A stretch of 64,000 nucleotides of DNA from Chlorobiota bacterium (GTDB lineage: Bacteria; Bacteroidota; Ignavibacteria; OLB7): assembly GCA_016700335.1 (NCBI GenBank), contig CP065014.1, positions 1,897,001 to 1,961,000 of the forward strand, written 5' to 3'. Under the pieces are notes generated by a model, which saw nothing but the letters and a program-made list of their open reading frames with translations, was not told where the DNA came from and did not search any database. Numbering within the stretch: the stretch's first letter is position 1; each line of letters opens with the position of its first letter. Positions 8,673-17,900 of the stretch are shown one piece after another. The position numbers and the translations under genes are program-made.

Positions 8673-11442
8673 TACTCATTGCAGTCTCTTTAATTAAATT
8701 ATCACTACTTAAAGTTAAGAAATCTATATACTCATTTTTATTATTCCCATGATATTCGTTTAGAGAATAAGTACATGCTGCTTTAGTCCATCTATCAAAA
8801 AAATATATTTCATCATAAATTATGATTTGGAATATATCATTTTCTGTATATGATGAATTTGATTTATCATTAAATTTCAAACTTTTAATTTTCATATCAT
8901 TAGGTTCAAATAATTCAATAAATCTTAGAGAAATATCTTTATCAACTTCAATTTCAAAAACTTCTAATGCATTTGCAATTGTATCCTTTTTATTGTAATG
9001 AAAAGCAGTTCTAACTTTTTTTATTTTATTAGAATCATAAATGAATGATAGTATTAATAATAATACTTCTCTTAATTTTTCTAATTCATATACCAATGCG
9101 TCTAACAGATGATGCATTCCATCAGTTTGAGAAAGGAAATTTATCATATTAGTAATTTTAGTAGCAACATTTAAAGACTCTTGAATTAAATCATTAAAAA
9201 ATAATTTATTATCTTCTTTAACTCTAAAATCAGTTATATGGAGAGCTTGTAAAATAGTATATCTATTTACTTTATCAAATTTTAAATGTTCTAATAATAC
9301 CTTAATAGATAAACTTGAATTAATATTCCCAAGAATGTAAATTAATTTTTGGTTTTGATTCTGAGTTAATGTATTTATATATAATATCTTTTTAATTTCA
9401 ACAACAGAATTATCACCTCCATTAATCAATGCATCGATACATATTTTTTCATATTTAATATCTTTAAATAATTTAACTACTTTTTCAATTAAATACTTGT
9501 TTTTAATTTTACCACATGCAATTATACTTTCTTTCACAACTATAAATTCTTCATCATTTAAAAGTTTTAAAATTGGTTTGTAAAATGAATTTGTTTTTAA
9601 ATCTCCTATAATTTCAGCTGCAGTTTTTCTTATTATAGTATAAGGTGAATTTATCATTTCAATTAATTTTTGTCCAGCAACTACAATTGCAGATATTCCA
9701 CCACTACTCATCAAACCGATAATAGCAGATTTTGATAATTCTATATTATCAGAATTCACATAAATTTCTGATTCATCAACATTTTCAGGTGTAAGCAAAC
9801 AAATCGACTTTATTAAATCTGGGAGTATAAATAAATATGATTCATCATTTATCATTTTATTAATTAAAGGAACAGCATTAATTAATTTTAAATGAGTTAT
9901 CAAAGCAATACTTTCTCTAATAACAATTTCATTTTTATTTTCTAACCCAGCAAGAACAATCTCAGATAATTCTGGTGTGAACCTTTTGCCTACTATGTTT
10001 AAAGTATGCATAGCTTCAGATTGATCACCAAATTTTACTTTTTCTAAAAAAACTGATTTTGTTCTCTCATTAGTAATATCTAGTTCTGATCCAAAGGAAT
10101 ATCGTTTGCTAATTGCTTTAACTAAAGTTCTAACATATTCATTTTCAATTAAAAATATTATCAGAATCCATACAATAATAAATACAACTATTAAACCACT
10201 TAAGGCAATTATATTAAGTCCTTCATCGCTTGTTCCTTTTGTAAAATGAACGAATAGAAAAGAAATTATACCACTAAATACTAAAGCAAAAGGATCTACA
10301 ACACCTTTAACAACAGCATGACTTTTAAGTCTTAGTTGCAAAGAAAGTGGCTGCATCATTGACAAAAAAACTGGATCTTGTATAGATGTTTTAAGCATTT
10401 CAGATAAAACAGCTGCTAATCCAAACAAATATAAAGTTGAAGTAATTGAATTGTTATTACTTAATAATGAGTTTATTAAAATGTATCCTAAAATTAATAT
10501 TAGAATAATTGGAGATATTAATAATGAGAATTTTAAACCAATTCTGTTCATTACTCTACCAGTTAGAACTAATCTTATTAATAATGCTAAAAGCCTACCA
10601 AGTGCAAAAAATTTACTTATAAATCCAGCAAGTTCAATATCTGTGTGAGAATGATGTTTTACTTCAACATAAAAACCAAAATTTATTAATGTAACAATTG
10701 TTATAATTATAAATGATAAAATTGATAAGTATTTTATTAGTTTATTGACAAAAAAATCTGATAATGAAAATGACCCTAATAAATCAGTGGTACCATGTTC
10801 CAATTTAATTTTATTATGATGTACATGTTTTACTTCAATGTCTAACTTACCAGCTTTATCTAAATTTCTGCAAACAAAAAAAGAAGACAAAATGAAAAAT
10901 GATGATACATATAATGCATTTTCTGTTGAAACATAATGCAATAATATTGGAACTACAGAATACCCAATTAATTTTGCAGGAATATCTCCTGCACCAATAA
11001 TACCAAACAATCTTTTACTTTGCCTTATATCAAAAGTCAATGCTGCAACTCCCCAAAATTCTAAATTATTTAAAAGGTAAATTGCATAATACCAACAGAA
11101 CATAAAAAAAATGACCCAGGGAGATTGGTCATAAATTAAAAAGAATCTTAAAAGCAAAATACTAAATCCCATAAAGAGAATTACCCCTGGAGCAGTTTTC
11201 TTAACTGGCAATTTATGTTCTATTTTAGTATAAAAATATCCTATAACAAGCAACAAAGCACCTGAAACTACATAAACATTTGAAAGTAATGATGGTTGAA
11301 ATCTATTAAGAAATAATGTTAAAGCGATTGTATTAAAAACAGCTACTCCTATTCCTTGTAACAATTGAAGTAAGAAAAATCTTGATACAAGGAATACCTC
11401 ATCATCATGAATATTTAACAATTGTAAAATTCTTTTTTTCAT
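8665..11442 (-). CDS. MFS/NTT-like membrane transporter with C-terminal HEAT repeats
   Basis: 925 residues. Residues ~15-435 hold about a dozen membrane segments in an arrangement resembling MFS or the Npt1/Npt2 (ATP/ADP translocase-like) family. Residues ~450-800 are soluble, with degenerate HEAT-type helical repeats (for example SEIVLAGLENKNEIVIRESIALI and KPILKLLNDEEFIVVKESIIACG). The final ~120 residues have no domain I recognise. The substrate is unknown, since nucleotide-transporter residues cannot be verified by eye. The downstream cNMP-binding gene overlaps by eight bases and probably encodes a partner. The start ATG at 11442 follows an AT-rich region shared with the divergent rsmG promoter. 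Confidence 0.75.
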   Translation of the reverse strand: MKKRILQLLNIHDDEVFLVSRFFLLQLLQGIGVAVFNTIALTLFLNRFQPSLLSNVYVVSGALLLVIGYFYTKIEHKLPVKKTAPGVILFMGFSILLLRFFLIYDQSPWVIFFMFCWYYAIYLLNNLEFWGVAALTFDIRQSKRLFGIIGAGDIPAKLIGYSVVPILLHYVSTENALYVSSFFILSSFFVCRNLDKAGKLDIEVKHVHHNKIKLEHGTTDLLGSFSLSDFFVNKLIKYLSILSFIIITIVTLINFGFYVEVKHHSHTDIELAGFISKFFALGRLLALLIRLVLTGRVMNRIGLKFSLLISPIILILILGYILINSLLSNNNSITSTLYLFGLAAVLSEMLKTSIQDPVFLSMMQPLSLQLRLKSHAVVKGVVDPFALVFSGIISFLFVHFTKGTSDEGLNIIALSGLIVVFIIVWILIIFLIENEYVRTLVKAISKRYSFGSELDITNERTKSVFLEKVKFGDQSEAMHTLNIVGKRFTPELSEIVLAGLENKNEIVIRESIALITHLKLINAVPLINKMINDESYLFILPDLIKSICLLTPENVDESEIYVNSDNIELSKSAIIGLMSSGGISAIVVAGQKLIEMINSPYTIIRKTAAEIIGDLKTNSFYKPILKLLNDEEFIVVKESIIACGKIKNKYLIEKVVKLFKDIKYEKICIDALINGGDNSVVEIKKILYINTLTQNQNQKLIYILGNINSSLSIKVLLEHLKFDKVNRYTILQALHITDFRVKEDNKLFFNDLIQESLNVATKITNMINFLSQTDGMHHLLDALVYELEKLREVLLLILSFIYDSNKIKKVRTAFHYNKKDTIANALEVFEIEVDKDISLRFIELFEPNDMKIKSLKFNDKSNSSYTENDIFQIIIYDEIYFFDRWTKAACTYSLNEYHGNNKNEYIDFLTLSSDNLIKETAMSIA

Positions 11443-11607
11443 ATTAGGAGAATTTATTGTTTTTTAAAATATGAATATTAAAGAAATAATTATAAATCAA
11501 TTTTGTTAAACTCATTTATATTCTACTAATATTTAATGTTAATAATTTTTTAAATAAAATTTTTGTATCTATTGTATTCAAGTTACTTCTAACTAACAAA
11601 ATCCTAT

Positions 11608-11615
11608 TATCTTTG
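11608..11615 (+). promoter_or_regulatory. Bacteroidota-type -7 box (TATCTTTG) of rsmG
   Basis: TATCTTTG matches the TAnnTTTG -7 consensus and is followed by CA. It ends three bases before the ATG at 11619, so the transcript should start at or within a few bases of the start codon, leaving almost no leader. No clear -33 TTG is seen at normal spacing. Confidence 0.55.
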
Positions 11616-11618
11616 CAA

Positions 11619-12278
11619 ATGGATTCAATCGAATTTTGGTCCGTTTGTGCAAGCAACGGTTTACCACTCTCACAAGAACAAATGGCCTCTTTTGAAAGAT
11701 ATGCCAATGATTTGTTGTATTGGAATGAAAAAGTGAATTTAATATCTCGTAGGGATACAGAGCAAATTTGGTTAAGGCATTTATTACATTCTCTTACCCC
11801 AATATTAATGAAGTTTATTCCTGATGTAAAATCTAAAATTTTAGATATTGGATCTGGAGGAGGTCTACCTGGTATTCCATTAAAAATTGCATATCCAAAA
11901 ATTGAAATGATTCTATTAGATTCAATTGCTAAAAAAGTGCAAACAACTAGTATGTTAGCTTCTCATATTACTAAATTTGGATTGAAATCTATAAGAAATC
12001 GAGCTGAAGAAATGCCAAATGATCCTAATTCAAAAATTAAATTCGACTTTGTTGTTTCTAGAGCAGTTGCCCCTTTGGTCGATTTAATGAAATGGAGCAA
12101 GCCTATTTTGAAACCCGATTCTCCAATTGTAACACTTAAAGGTGGAGATTTAACAAATGAGATTCTTCAAGCTCAAACTAAATTCCCATTAGCTAAAATT
12201 GAAGTGTTTGATATAGAGATAGAAGGGACTGATTGGTTTCTTACTGAAGAGAAAAAAATTGTAAAGGTGAATTTTTAA
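11619..12278 (+). CDS. rsmG: 16S rRNA (guanine-N7) methyltransferase RsmG (GidB)
   Basis: 219 residues from ATG 11619. A TTG six bases upstream lies within the -7 promoter box and is unlikely to be the start. RsmG methylates G527 of 16S rRNA using S-adenosylmethionine. The visible signature is NEKVNLISRRD, the SAM-binding motif ILDIGSGGGLPGIPLKI, then VVSRAVAPL and a terminal lysine-rich strand (KKIVKV). Length matches the family. It is divergent from the transporter gene and followed by tatC after about 85 bases. In many bacteria rsmG lies near the origin; here it is far from dnaN in this window. Identification is secure. Confidence 0.95.
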   Translation: MDSIEFWSVCASNGLPLSQEQMASFERYANDLLYWNEKVNLISRRDTEQIWLRHLLHSLTPILMKFIPDVKSKILDIGSGGGLPGIPLKIAYPKIEMILLDSIAKKVQTTSMLASHITKFGLKSIRNRAEEMPNDPNSKIKFDFVVSRAVAPLVDLMKWSKPILKPDSPIVTLKGGDLTNEILQAQTKFPLAKIEVFDIEIEGTDWFLTEEKKIVKVNF

Positions 12279-12362
12279 TTATAATTTTAACAATTCTTTG
12301 ATTTACAAATATTGGTGTAGATATTACTTATGATAAATAAATTAATTTTGGAATAAATAAAA

Positions 12363-13160
12363 TTGGAAAACGAAAATATTTTAGATTCAGATGGAAAACT
12401 TGATTCTGAATTAACAAATGAGATGGGATTCTTTGATCATCTTGAAGAGCTAAGAGGTAAAATAATTAAATCTCTATTTGCATTGATCTTGTGTTCAACT
12501 ATCTGCGGTGTGTTTTATAGGTTTATCATTGAAAAAATATTATTAGGTCCTGCAAATAATGTAACACCACCGATAAAAATGCAAAACTTTGAGCCAATGG
12601 GGCAAATTACAATGGCAATTCAAGTTGTAATGTTTAGTGGATTAATATTATCTATACCATTTATTATTTGGCAGTTCTGGCAATTTGTTAAACCTGGATT
12701 GTATAAAAGAGAACAAAAATATATAGGTGCAATTGCAATTGCTACTATATTTTGTTTTTTATTAGGAGTTGTTTTTGCTTACTTCCTATTGATTCCAACT
12801 TCACTTGAATTTACTAGCAAAATTGAATTTGGAACAATTGAAAATAGGTTCTCGATATCTTCATATTTTAGTTTTGTATTAGGGTTTTTATTAGCTTGTG
12901 GAGTAGTATTTGAAATGCCAGTTATAAGTTATGCTTTATCTCGTTTAGGAATTGTTACTCCCCCTTTTTTAAGACATTACTGGAGGCATGCTGTTGTTGT
13001 TATTTTAATTGTATCTGCAATAATTACACCTACTCCAGATCCTATCAACTGCTTATTTTTAGCTATCCCACTTTATGGGCTTTATGAGATTAGTATTTTA
13101 GTTTCAAAATTAGCATTAAAGAGTAGAACTATTTCAAATGTTAATTCAGATTTGGAATGA
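12363..13160 (+). CDS. tatC: Sec-independent protein translocase subunit TatC
   Basis: 265 residues if TTG 12363 is used. TatC is the receptor subunit of the twin-arginine translocase for folded proteins. The motif FFDHLEELRGKII marks the cytoplasmic N-terminus, and six membrane segments follow with typical blocks (PFIIWQFWQFVKPGLYKRE, FEMPVI, IITPTPDP). The ATG at 12423, just before GFFDHLEELR, would give a 245-residue protein more usual for the family. The TTG start gives a charged 20-residue extension and is the only common start codon upstream of it. The choice is open. TatA/TatB is not encoded in this window. Confidence 0.93.
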   Translation: MENENILDSDGKLDSELTNEMGFFDHLEELRGKIIKSLFALILCSTICGVFYRFIIEKILLGPANNVTPPIKMQNFEPMGQITMAIQVVMFSGLILSIPFIIWQFWQFVKPGLYKREQKYIGAIAIATIFCFLLGVVFAYFLLIPTSLEFTSKIEFGTIENRFSISSYFSFVLGFLLACGVVFEMPVISYALSRLGIVTPPFLRHYWRHAVVVILIVSAIITPTPDPINCLFLAIPLYGLYEISILVSKLALKSRTISNVNSDLE

Positions 13161-13226
13161 TTTTAACGATTTTAATATAATAACCTCTATTGTACTATTT
13201 ACTTCAAAAGTTCGTCTTTAAATTAA

Positions 13227-14213
13227 ATGCCACTCAAAGAAATATCAAAACCAATAGAAATTTACTTAAAAGAATTTGACAAATTTTACAAGAATTCGTT
13301 ACGTTCAAAAGTATTTTTATTAGATGTTGTTATAAAATATATTTTAAGACAAAAAGGTAAAAAGATAAGACCATTATTGGTACTTTTATCAGCTGAAGCT
13401 TGCGGAGGTGTAAACAGAAGATCCTACATAGCAGCTTCAATGATTGAACTTCTTCATACAGCCACTTTAGTACATGATGATGTTGTAGATGAAGCAGACG
13501 AAAGACGTGGGTTCCCATCCATTAATTCTGTTTGGAAAAATAAAATTTCAGTTCTTGCAGGTGATTACATTCTTAGTCAAGGATTAATAATAGCAAACGA
13601 AAATGATGAATTCGGATTTTTAAAAGCTACTTCTAGAGCCGTAAAAAGGATGAGTGAAGGTGAACTTTTCCAGATTTATAAATCTAAAAGTTTGAATATT
13701 AAAGAAGAAGAATACTTCAGAATTATCTCAGATAAAACTGCTTCATTAATCTCAGTCTGTTGTGAAATTGGTGCTCTAAGTTCATCTAATGATGAAAATA
13801 TTCAAATTGCAATGAGAGATTTTGGAGAGTATGTTGGAATTATTTTTCAAATTAAAGATGATTTATTTGATTATACTTCTACTCATAAAAAAATTGGGAA
13901 ACCAATAGGTAATGATATTCTAGAAAAAAAATTAACATTGCCAGTAATTTATGCATTAAGTAAAGCAACTAAAACTGAATCAAAATCAATTATCAAACTT
14001 ATTAGATCCTTGAAGTTAAATGATGATTCAAATGAAGAAAAAACTAAGATTGTTACTGAATTTGTAAATAAATTTGGAGGAGTAGATTATTCAATTAAAA
14101 TTGCTAATGAATATAGGCTAAAAGCTTTAAATGCTTTAAGTATATTACCAGATAACCAATCTAAAAATTCTTTAATTTTATTTGTTGATTTTGCTTTAAA
14201 CAGAGATAGTTAA
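13227..14213 (+). CDS. polyprenyl diphosphate synthase (trans-isoprenyl transferase)
   Basis: 328 residues. The enzyme adds isopentenyl diphosphate units head to tail onto an allylic primer. The first Asp-rich motif is DDVVD at 84-88 and the second is DDLFD at 211-215; the KIRPLLVLL block (~46-54) and GEL motif (~144-146) are in place. Residues before the first motif are not bulky enough for a confident chain-length call, so the product may be octaprenyl or a similar quinone side chain, or geranylgeranyl diphosphate. The forward gene run around it (tatC, desaturase, cinA) does not decide this. Length and motif spacing are normal. Confidence 0.93.
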   Translation: MPLKEISKPIEIYLKEFDKFYKNSLRSKVFLLDVVIKYILRQKGKKIRPLLVLLSAEACGGVNRRSYIAASMIELLHTATLVHDDVVDEADERRGFPSINSVWKNKISVLAGDYILSQGLIIANENDEFGFLKATSRAVKRMSEGELFQIYKSKSLNIKEEEYFRIISDKTASLISVCCEIGALSSSNDENIQIAMRDFGEYVGIIFQIKDDLFDYTSTHKKIGKPIGNDILEKKLTLPVIYALSKATKTESKSIIKLIRSLKLNDDSNEEKTKIVTEFVNKFGGVDYSIKIANEYRLKALNALSILPDNQSKNSLILFVDFALNRDS

Positions 14214-14237
14214 CAATAAAAATATTTTTCAAATTTA

Positions 14238-14264
14238 TTGCTTTTATAAACATTATTATATTTG
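14238..14264 (+). promoter_or_regulatory. Bacteroidota-type promoter (TTG ... TATATTTG) of the desaturase
   Basis: TATATTTG at 14257-14264 fits TAnnTTTG, with TTG at 14238-14240, a slightly short spacing of 16. The ATG follows at 14285, giving a leader of about 15 bases. Confidence 0.55.
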
Positions 14265-14284
14265 TAAAAAATTAATCTAATTAT

Positions 14285-15157
14285 ATGCTTCTAAGATATG
14301 CTGCTGATCGGAGATCTATTGCTTTTATGATTATTACAACTACAATTTTTATAATCCAATGGTATTTAACCGATATCAATTATTTATTATATTCAATTAG
14401 CCTTTTCTTTTCTGTTGCTGTAGCAATTATGGCTCATAATCATAATCATTTACCTATGTGGAAAAAGAAATATTTGAATGTAATAACCGATTATTGGTTA
14501 ACATTATTTTATGGTTTTCCTGCTTTTGGATGGATACCTACTCATAATAAAAATCATCATTTCTATAATAATAAATCAGGTGATTACACTATAACATATC
14601 GTTGTAGTGAAAAAAATAATATGGCAACACTTATGAGTTATCCTTCTATAAGTAGTTTTCATCAACAAAAGCCAATTGCAGATTATTTAAAGATGTTATT
14701 CAAAACTAATAGAACAGATTTCTATGGTGCTATTTTTCAATATGTTGCTTTAGGTGTTTTGTATATTCTTGCTTTTTATTTTAATTGGCACAAAGCAATA
14801 ATTCTGATTTTAATTCCTCATCAGTTTTCTTTAATTAGCATTTTAATTTTTAATTATGTTCAGCATGTGCATGCAGATGAAGAATCTGATATTAACCATT
14901 CAAGGAATTTTGTTGGACCAATGTTAAATGCATTTTTATTTAATAATGGATTTCATACCGTACATCATGATAGAGCCGGAACTCATTGGAGTTTAACTCC
15001 AGATCTTCATAAAAAAGTAGCTGATAAAATTGACCCAGTTTTAAACCAAAAAAGCTTTTGGGGTTATATGATTAGAGCCTATGTTTTAGGTATTTTTTCC
15101 AAAAATTTTAAAACTGATTCAATGAGGTTAAGAAGATTAAATATAAATCAATCTTAA
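14285..15157 (+). CDS. membrane fatty acid desaturase family protein
   Basis: 290 residues with four or more membrane segments and the three histidine boxes of integral-membrane di-iron desaturases and hydroxylases: HNHNH (~56-60), HNKNHH (~93-98) and HTVHH (~225-229), plus QHVHAD and a final HWSLTPDLH. The enzyme should use O2 and an electron donor to introduce a double bond (or hydroxyl group) into an acyl chain at the inner membrane. The exact substrate and position are not readable. A -7 box (TATATTTG) about 20 bases upstream suggests its own promoter between the polyprenyl synthase and cinA. Box spacing is typical. Confidence 0.88.
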   Translation: MLLRYAADRRSIAFMIITTTIFIIQWYLTDINYLLYSISLFFSVAVAIMAHNHNHLPMWKKKYLNVITDYWLTLFYGFPAFGWIPTHNKNHHFYNNKSGDYTITYRCSEKNNMATLMSYPSISSFHQQKPIADYLKMLFKTNRTDFYGAIFQYVALGVLYILAFYFNWHKAIILILIPHQFSLISILIFNYVQHVHADEESDINHSRNFVGPMLNAFLFNNGFHTVHHDRAGTHWSLTPDLHKKVADKIDPVLNQKSFWGYMIRAYVLGIFSKNFKTDSMRLRRLNINQS

Positions 15158-15203
15158 TTTATTCTTTTAAGGAATACCTATTTAAAACATCACATATTAA
15201 TAT

Positions 15204-16448
15204 ATGAAAGCAGCTATTTTATCTATAGGTGATGAACTTTTAATTGGGCAAGTTTCAAATACAAATGCTACCTGGTTAGGAATTGAGTTAACAAAATTAG
15301 GTTACATTATTTCTGAAGTAAGAACTATTGGAGATAATTTCTCACTTGCTTATGATACAATATCACTCCTTTCAAAATCAAATGATTTAATTATAATTAC
15401 CGGTGGTTTGGGTCCTACTCACGACGATATAACCAAATTTGTAATTTGTGATCTCCTTAATAAATGCAAATTGAAAATTTTTCATTCTCAATTAGATTTT
15501 ATAAAAAAAAGATTATCTGAAAGAGGTCATTTAATAAACGAAAGAAATGAAAATCAAGCCCTAATTCCAGAAAATTCAACTGGATTATTTAATAATTATG
15601 GAACTGCTGCCGGAATTAAGTTTGTTTTAAACCAAGCAAGCATTTATTCTCTTCCAGGGGTTCCAGTTGAAATGAAAGGAATTTTTCAAGATTGTATCAT
15701 TAATGATATTAAACTTAAAAATATTTCAAATAATCAACAAACTTTTGTTGCTGTTGGCATTCCAGAATCTATACTTGCTGATTATTTAATTGCATGTGAA
15801 GAATTAGTTAATGAATTTGTTTCTTTAGCTTACCTACCTAATTATTCTATGATTAGACTTAGAGTTATGAGGAAAAATGATTCTAAAGATTCTATCAATA
15901 GGTATAATAAAATAATTGAAGTAATTAATGATAAAGCCAAAGAATATATTATTTGGGATTTTGATGAGAAATTAGAAGTCATACTTGGAAAAAAATTAAT
16001 TAAAAAGTCATTAACTATTTCTACTGTAGAATCTTGTACTGGAGGACTATTAGGATCTGCAATAACGTCTGTTGCTGGTTCTAGCGAATATTATATAGGA
16101 GGAATAATTGCATATTCAAATGAAATTAAATGCAAAGAATTGAATGTTCCAATTGATATATTGGAAAATTTTGGAGCAGTTAGTAAAGAAACAGCAGAGA
16201 TACTTGCTTATGAACAAAGACTTAAATTTAAAACTGATTTATCAATTTCAATAACTGGGATTGCTGGTCCAGCAGGTGGCTCTTTAGAAAAACCAGTTGG
16301 CACAGTTTATATTGGAATATCAACAAAATTTAAAACATTTTCAAAATTAATTTCTATGGGATTAGGTCGTGATTCTGTTAGACAAAAAACAGTTATTACT
16401 GCACTAATAATGTTAATAAAAGAAATTGATTTGATTGATTTAATCTAA
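15204..16448 (+). CDS. cinA: CinA: MoCF-biosynthesis-like domain plus NMN deamidase (PncC) domain
   Basis: 414 residues, the usual length for two-domain CinA. The N-terminal MoaB/Mog-like domain (~1-170) shows SIGDELLIGQVSNTNA, IITGGLGPTHDD and SLPGVPVEMK. The C-terminal domain (~250-410) shows VESCTGGLLGSAITSVAGSS and ITGIAGPAGG, the PncC pyridine nucleotide deamidase signature. In other species the protein hydrolyses NMN, and the N-terminal domain acts on ADP-ribose, recycling pyridine nucleotides. Whether this copy has both activities is not known. The gene ends six bases before the convergent trans-sulfuration gene. Confidence 0.95.
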   Translation: MKAAILSIGDELLIGQVSNTNATWLGIELTKLGYIISEVRTIGDNFSLAYDTISLLSKSNDLIIITGGLGPTHDDITKFVICDLLNKCKLKIFHSQLDFIKKRLSERGHLINERNENQALIPENSTGLFNNYGTAAGIKFVLNQASIYSLPGVPVEMKGIFQDCIINDIKLKNISNNQQTFVAVGIPESILADYLIACEELVNEFVSLAYLPNYSMIRLRVMRKNDSKDSINRYNKIIEVINDKAKEYIIWDFDEKLEVILGKKLIKKSLTISTVESCTGGLLGSAITSVAGSSEYYIGGIIAYSNEIKCKELNVPIDILENFGAVSKETAEILAYEQRLKFKTDLSISITGIAGPAGGSLEKPVGTVYIGISTKFKTFSKLISMGLGRDSVRQKTVITALIMLIKEIDLIDLI

Positions 16449-16453
16449 TTTAG

Positions 16454-17590
16454 TTATGAAATTGCTTGCTCAATATCATTTATCAAGTCTTCTACATTTT
16501 CAATTCCTATAGAAAATCTTACTAATCCATCAGTAATTCCTAATTTATCTCTTGTCTCTTTTGGTACCGAGCCATGTGTCATGGAAACTGGATGGCAAAG
16601 TAAAGACTCAACTCCTCCTAATGACTCTGCAAATGTGAATATTTTGACGTTAGAACATAGTTTGTTTGCTAACTCAAAAGATCCTAAATCAACTGAAATC
16701 ATACCTCCAAAATTCTTCATTTGTTTTTTAGCCAATTCAAATTGAGGGAATGATTCTAAACCAGGATAATGTATATTTTGAAATTCTTTTTTTAATGATA
16801 AATGTTTAGAGATTTTTATAGCATTTTCACAGTGCTTTTCCATTCTAATAGCTAAAGTTTTTAATGACCTTAATGCTAAGAAGCAATCTTGTGGACCTGG
16901 AATTGCCCCACATGCATTTTGAATGAATTTTAATTTTTCTGAAATAATTGCATCATTAGTAACAACAACTCCACCAACAACATCACTATGTCCACCAATA
17001 TATTTTGTAGATGAATGAAGTGAAATTGAAGCACCAAGTAATAAAGGATTTTGTAAATACGGACTCATAAAAGTATTATCAACAACAAAAATACAATCTG
17101 AATCTTTAGCAACAATTCCAATTGCAGATAAGTCACAAAGCCTCATCATTGGGTTTGTTGGAGTTTCGGCATAAATCATCTTAGTGTTACTAGTAATTGC
17201 ATTCTTAACATTTTCGGGATCTCTCATATCAACATAAACGAATTCATAACCTAATGGCTTTAGTACTTTATCAAACAATCTAAAAGTACCACCATACATA
17301 TCATCACCAGCAATAACTCTATCACCTGGTTTTACAAGCTTCATTACAGCGTCAATTGCAGCCAAGCCACTACCAAAAGCAAAACCATTTGTACCTTGTT
17401 CTAAACTTGCCATACAACCTTCAAATGCGAATCTTGTAGGATTTTGGGTTCGAGCATATTCAAAGCCTTTATGCTTACCTATACCTTCTTGTTTGTAAGT
17501 AGATGTTTGAAAAATTGGTACATTTACTGATCCAGTTATTTCTTCAGCCTCTTGAGAAGCATGTATTGCTCTAGTTGAAAAGCCTTGCAT
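16454..17590 (-). CDS. cystathionine gamma-synthase/lyase family PLP enzyme
   Basis: 378 residues. A PLP-dependent Cys/Met metabolism enzyme: Schiff-base lysine K196 in HSSTKYIGGHSDVVGG, YAETPTNPMM and VVDNTFMSPY for cofactor binding, and the C-terminal SLGGVESLLCHPVSMTH and VRFSIGIEN blocks. Family members make cystathionine from O-acyl-homoserine (MetB), split it (CGL, MetC) or sulfhydrylate directly; the sequence alone does not separate these. Residues 42-51 (GFEYARTQNP) fit the cystathionine gamma-synthase/lyase branch. The gene stands alone, convergent with cinA and downstream of the tRNA terminator at 17647-17684. No other methionine-pathway gene is nearby. Confidence 0.9.
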   Translation of the reverse strand: MQGFSTRAIHASQEAEEITGSVNVPIFQTSTYKQEGIGKHKGFEYARTQNPTRFAFEGCMASLEQGTNGFAFGSGLAAIDAVMKLVKPGDRVIAGDDMYGGTFRLFDKVLKPLGYEFVYVDMRDPENVKNAITSNTKMIYAETPTNPMMRLCDLSAIGIVAKDSDCIFVVDNTFMSPYLQNPLLLGASISLHSSTKYIGGHSDVVGGVVVTNDAIISEKLKFIQNACGAIPGPQDCFLALRSLKTLAIRMEKHCENAIKISKHLSLKKEFQNIHYPGLESFPQFELAKKQMKNFGGMISVDLGSFELANKLCSNVKIFTFAESLGGVESLLCHPVSMTHGSVPKETRDKLGITDGLVRFSIGIENVEDLINDIEQAIS

Positions 17591-17646
17591 TAGATATATT
17601 AATAAAATTTTTTGAACTATTAAGAGTAAATTGTTATTTTATACAA

Positions 17647-17684
17647 AAACCCGCAAAGCTCATTATTTATTGCTTTGCGGGTTT
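17647..17684 (-). terminator. strong Rho-independent terminator after tRNA-Ser
   Basis: Perfect 13-base arms 17647-17659 and 17672-17684 (AAACCCGCAAAGC with GCTTTGCGGGTTT) with an AT-rich loop. On the minus strand the stem ends in a T-rich tract, just below the tRNA-Ser gene. Confidence 0.85.
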
Positions 17685-17690
17685 CTTTTG

Positions 17691-17780
17691 CGGAGAGAGA
17701 GGGATTCGAACCCTCGGTAAGGATATAATCCCTACGACGGTTTAGCAAACCGTTGATTTCAACCGCTCATCCATCTCTCC
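17691..17780 (-). tRNA. tRNA-Ser (anticodon GCU)
   Basis: 90-nt class II tRNA. The acceptor stem GGAGAGA pairs with TCTCTCC, the discriminator is G, and a long variable arm lies between the anticodon and T arms. Anticodon loop bases TTTGCTAAA give GCU, reading AGY codons. GGTTCGAATCC marks the T arm. No CCA is encoded. Confidence 0.95.
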
Positions 17781-17826
17781 GATTTTTGATTGAAATTATT
17801 TTTTAATATAACTAATTTATAAACAG

Positions 17827-17900
17827 TACCGAAGGAGGGATTTGAACCCCCGACACACGGATTATGATTCCGTTGCTCTAACCTACTGAGCTACTTCGGC
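17827..17900 (-). tRNA. tRNA with anticodon CAU (Met elongator likely, Ile2 possible)
   Basis: 74 nt. Acceptor GCCGAAG pairs with CTTCGGT (a G-U at the end), discriminator A, anticodon loop AATCATAAT giving CAU, T loop TTCAAAT. CAU can be methionine or lysidine-modified isoleucine. It lacks the C4-G69 and C5-G68 pairs that the other CAU tRNA (21280-21352) has, which mildly favours Met. It lies upstream of tRNA-Ser on the same strand. Confidence 0.85.

Noticed and set aside
11613..11615. TTG 11613 as rsmG start
   Set aside because: Part of the TATCTTTG -7 box; ATG 11619 is six bases later in the same frame.
11516..11707. 63-residue minus-strand frame over the rsmG start
   Set aside because: Overlaps the conserved N-terminus of rsmG and its promoter; no own signal.
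12343..12350. TAATTTTG before tatC as promoter
   Set aside because: Fits the loose consensus, but no -33 element at reasonable spacing and no CA/TA extension; not listed as a feature.
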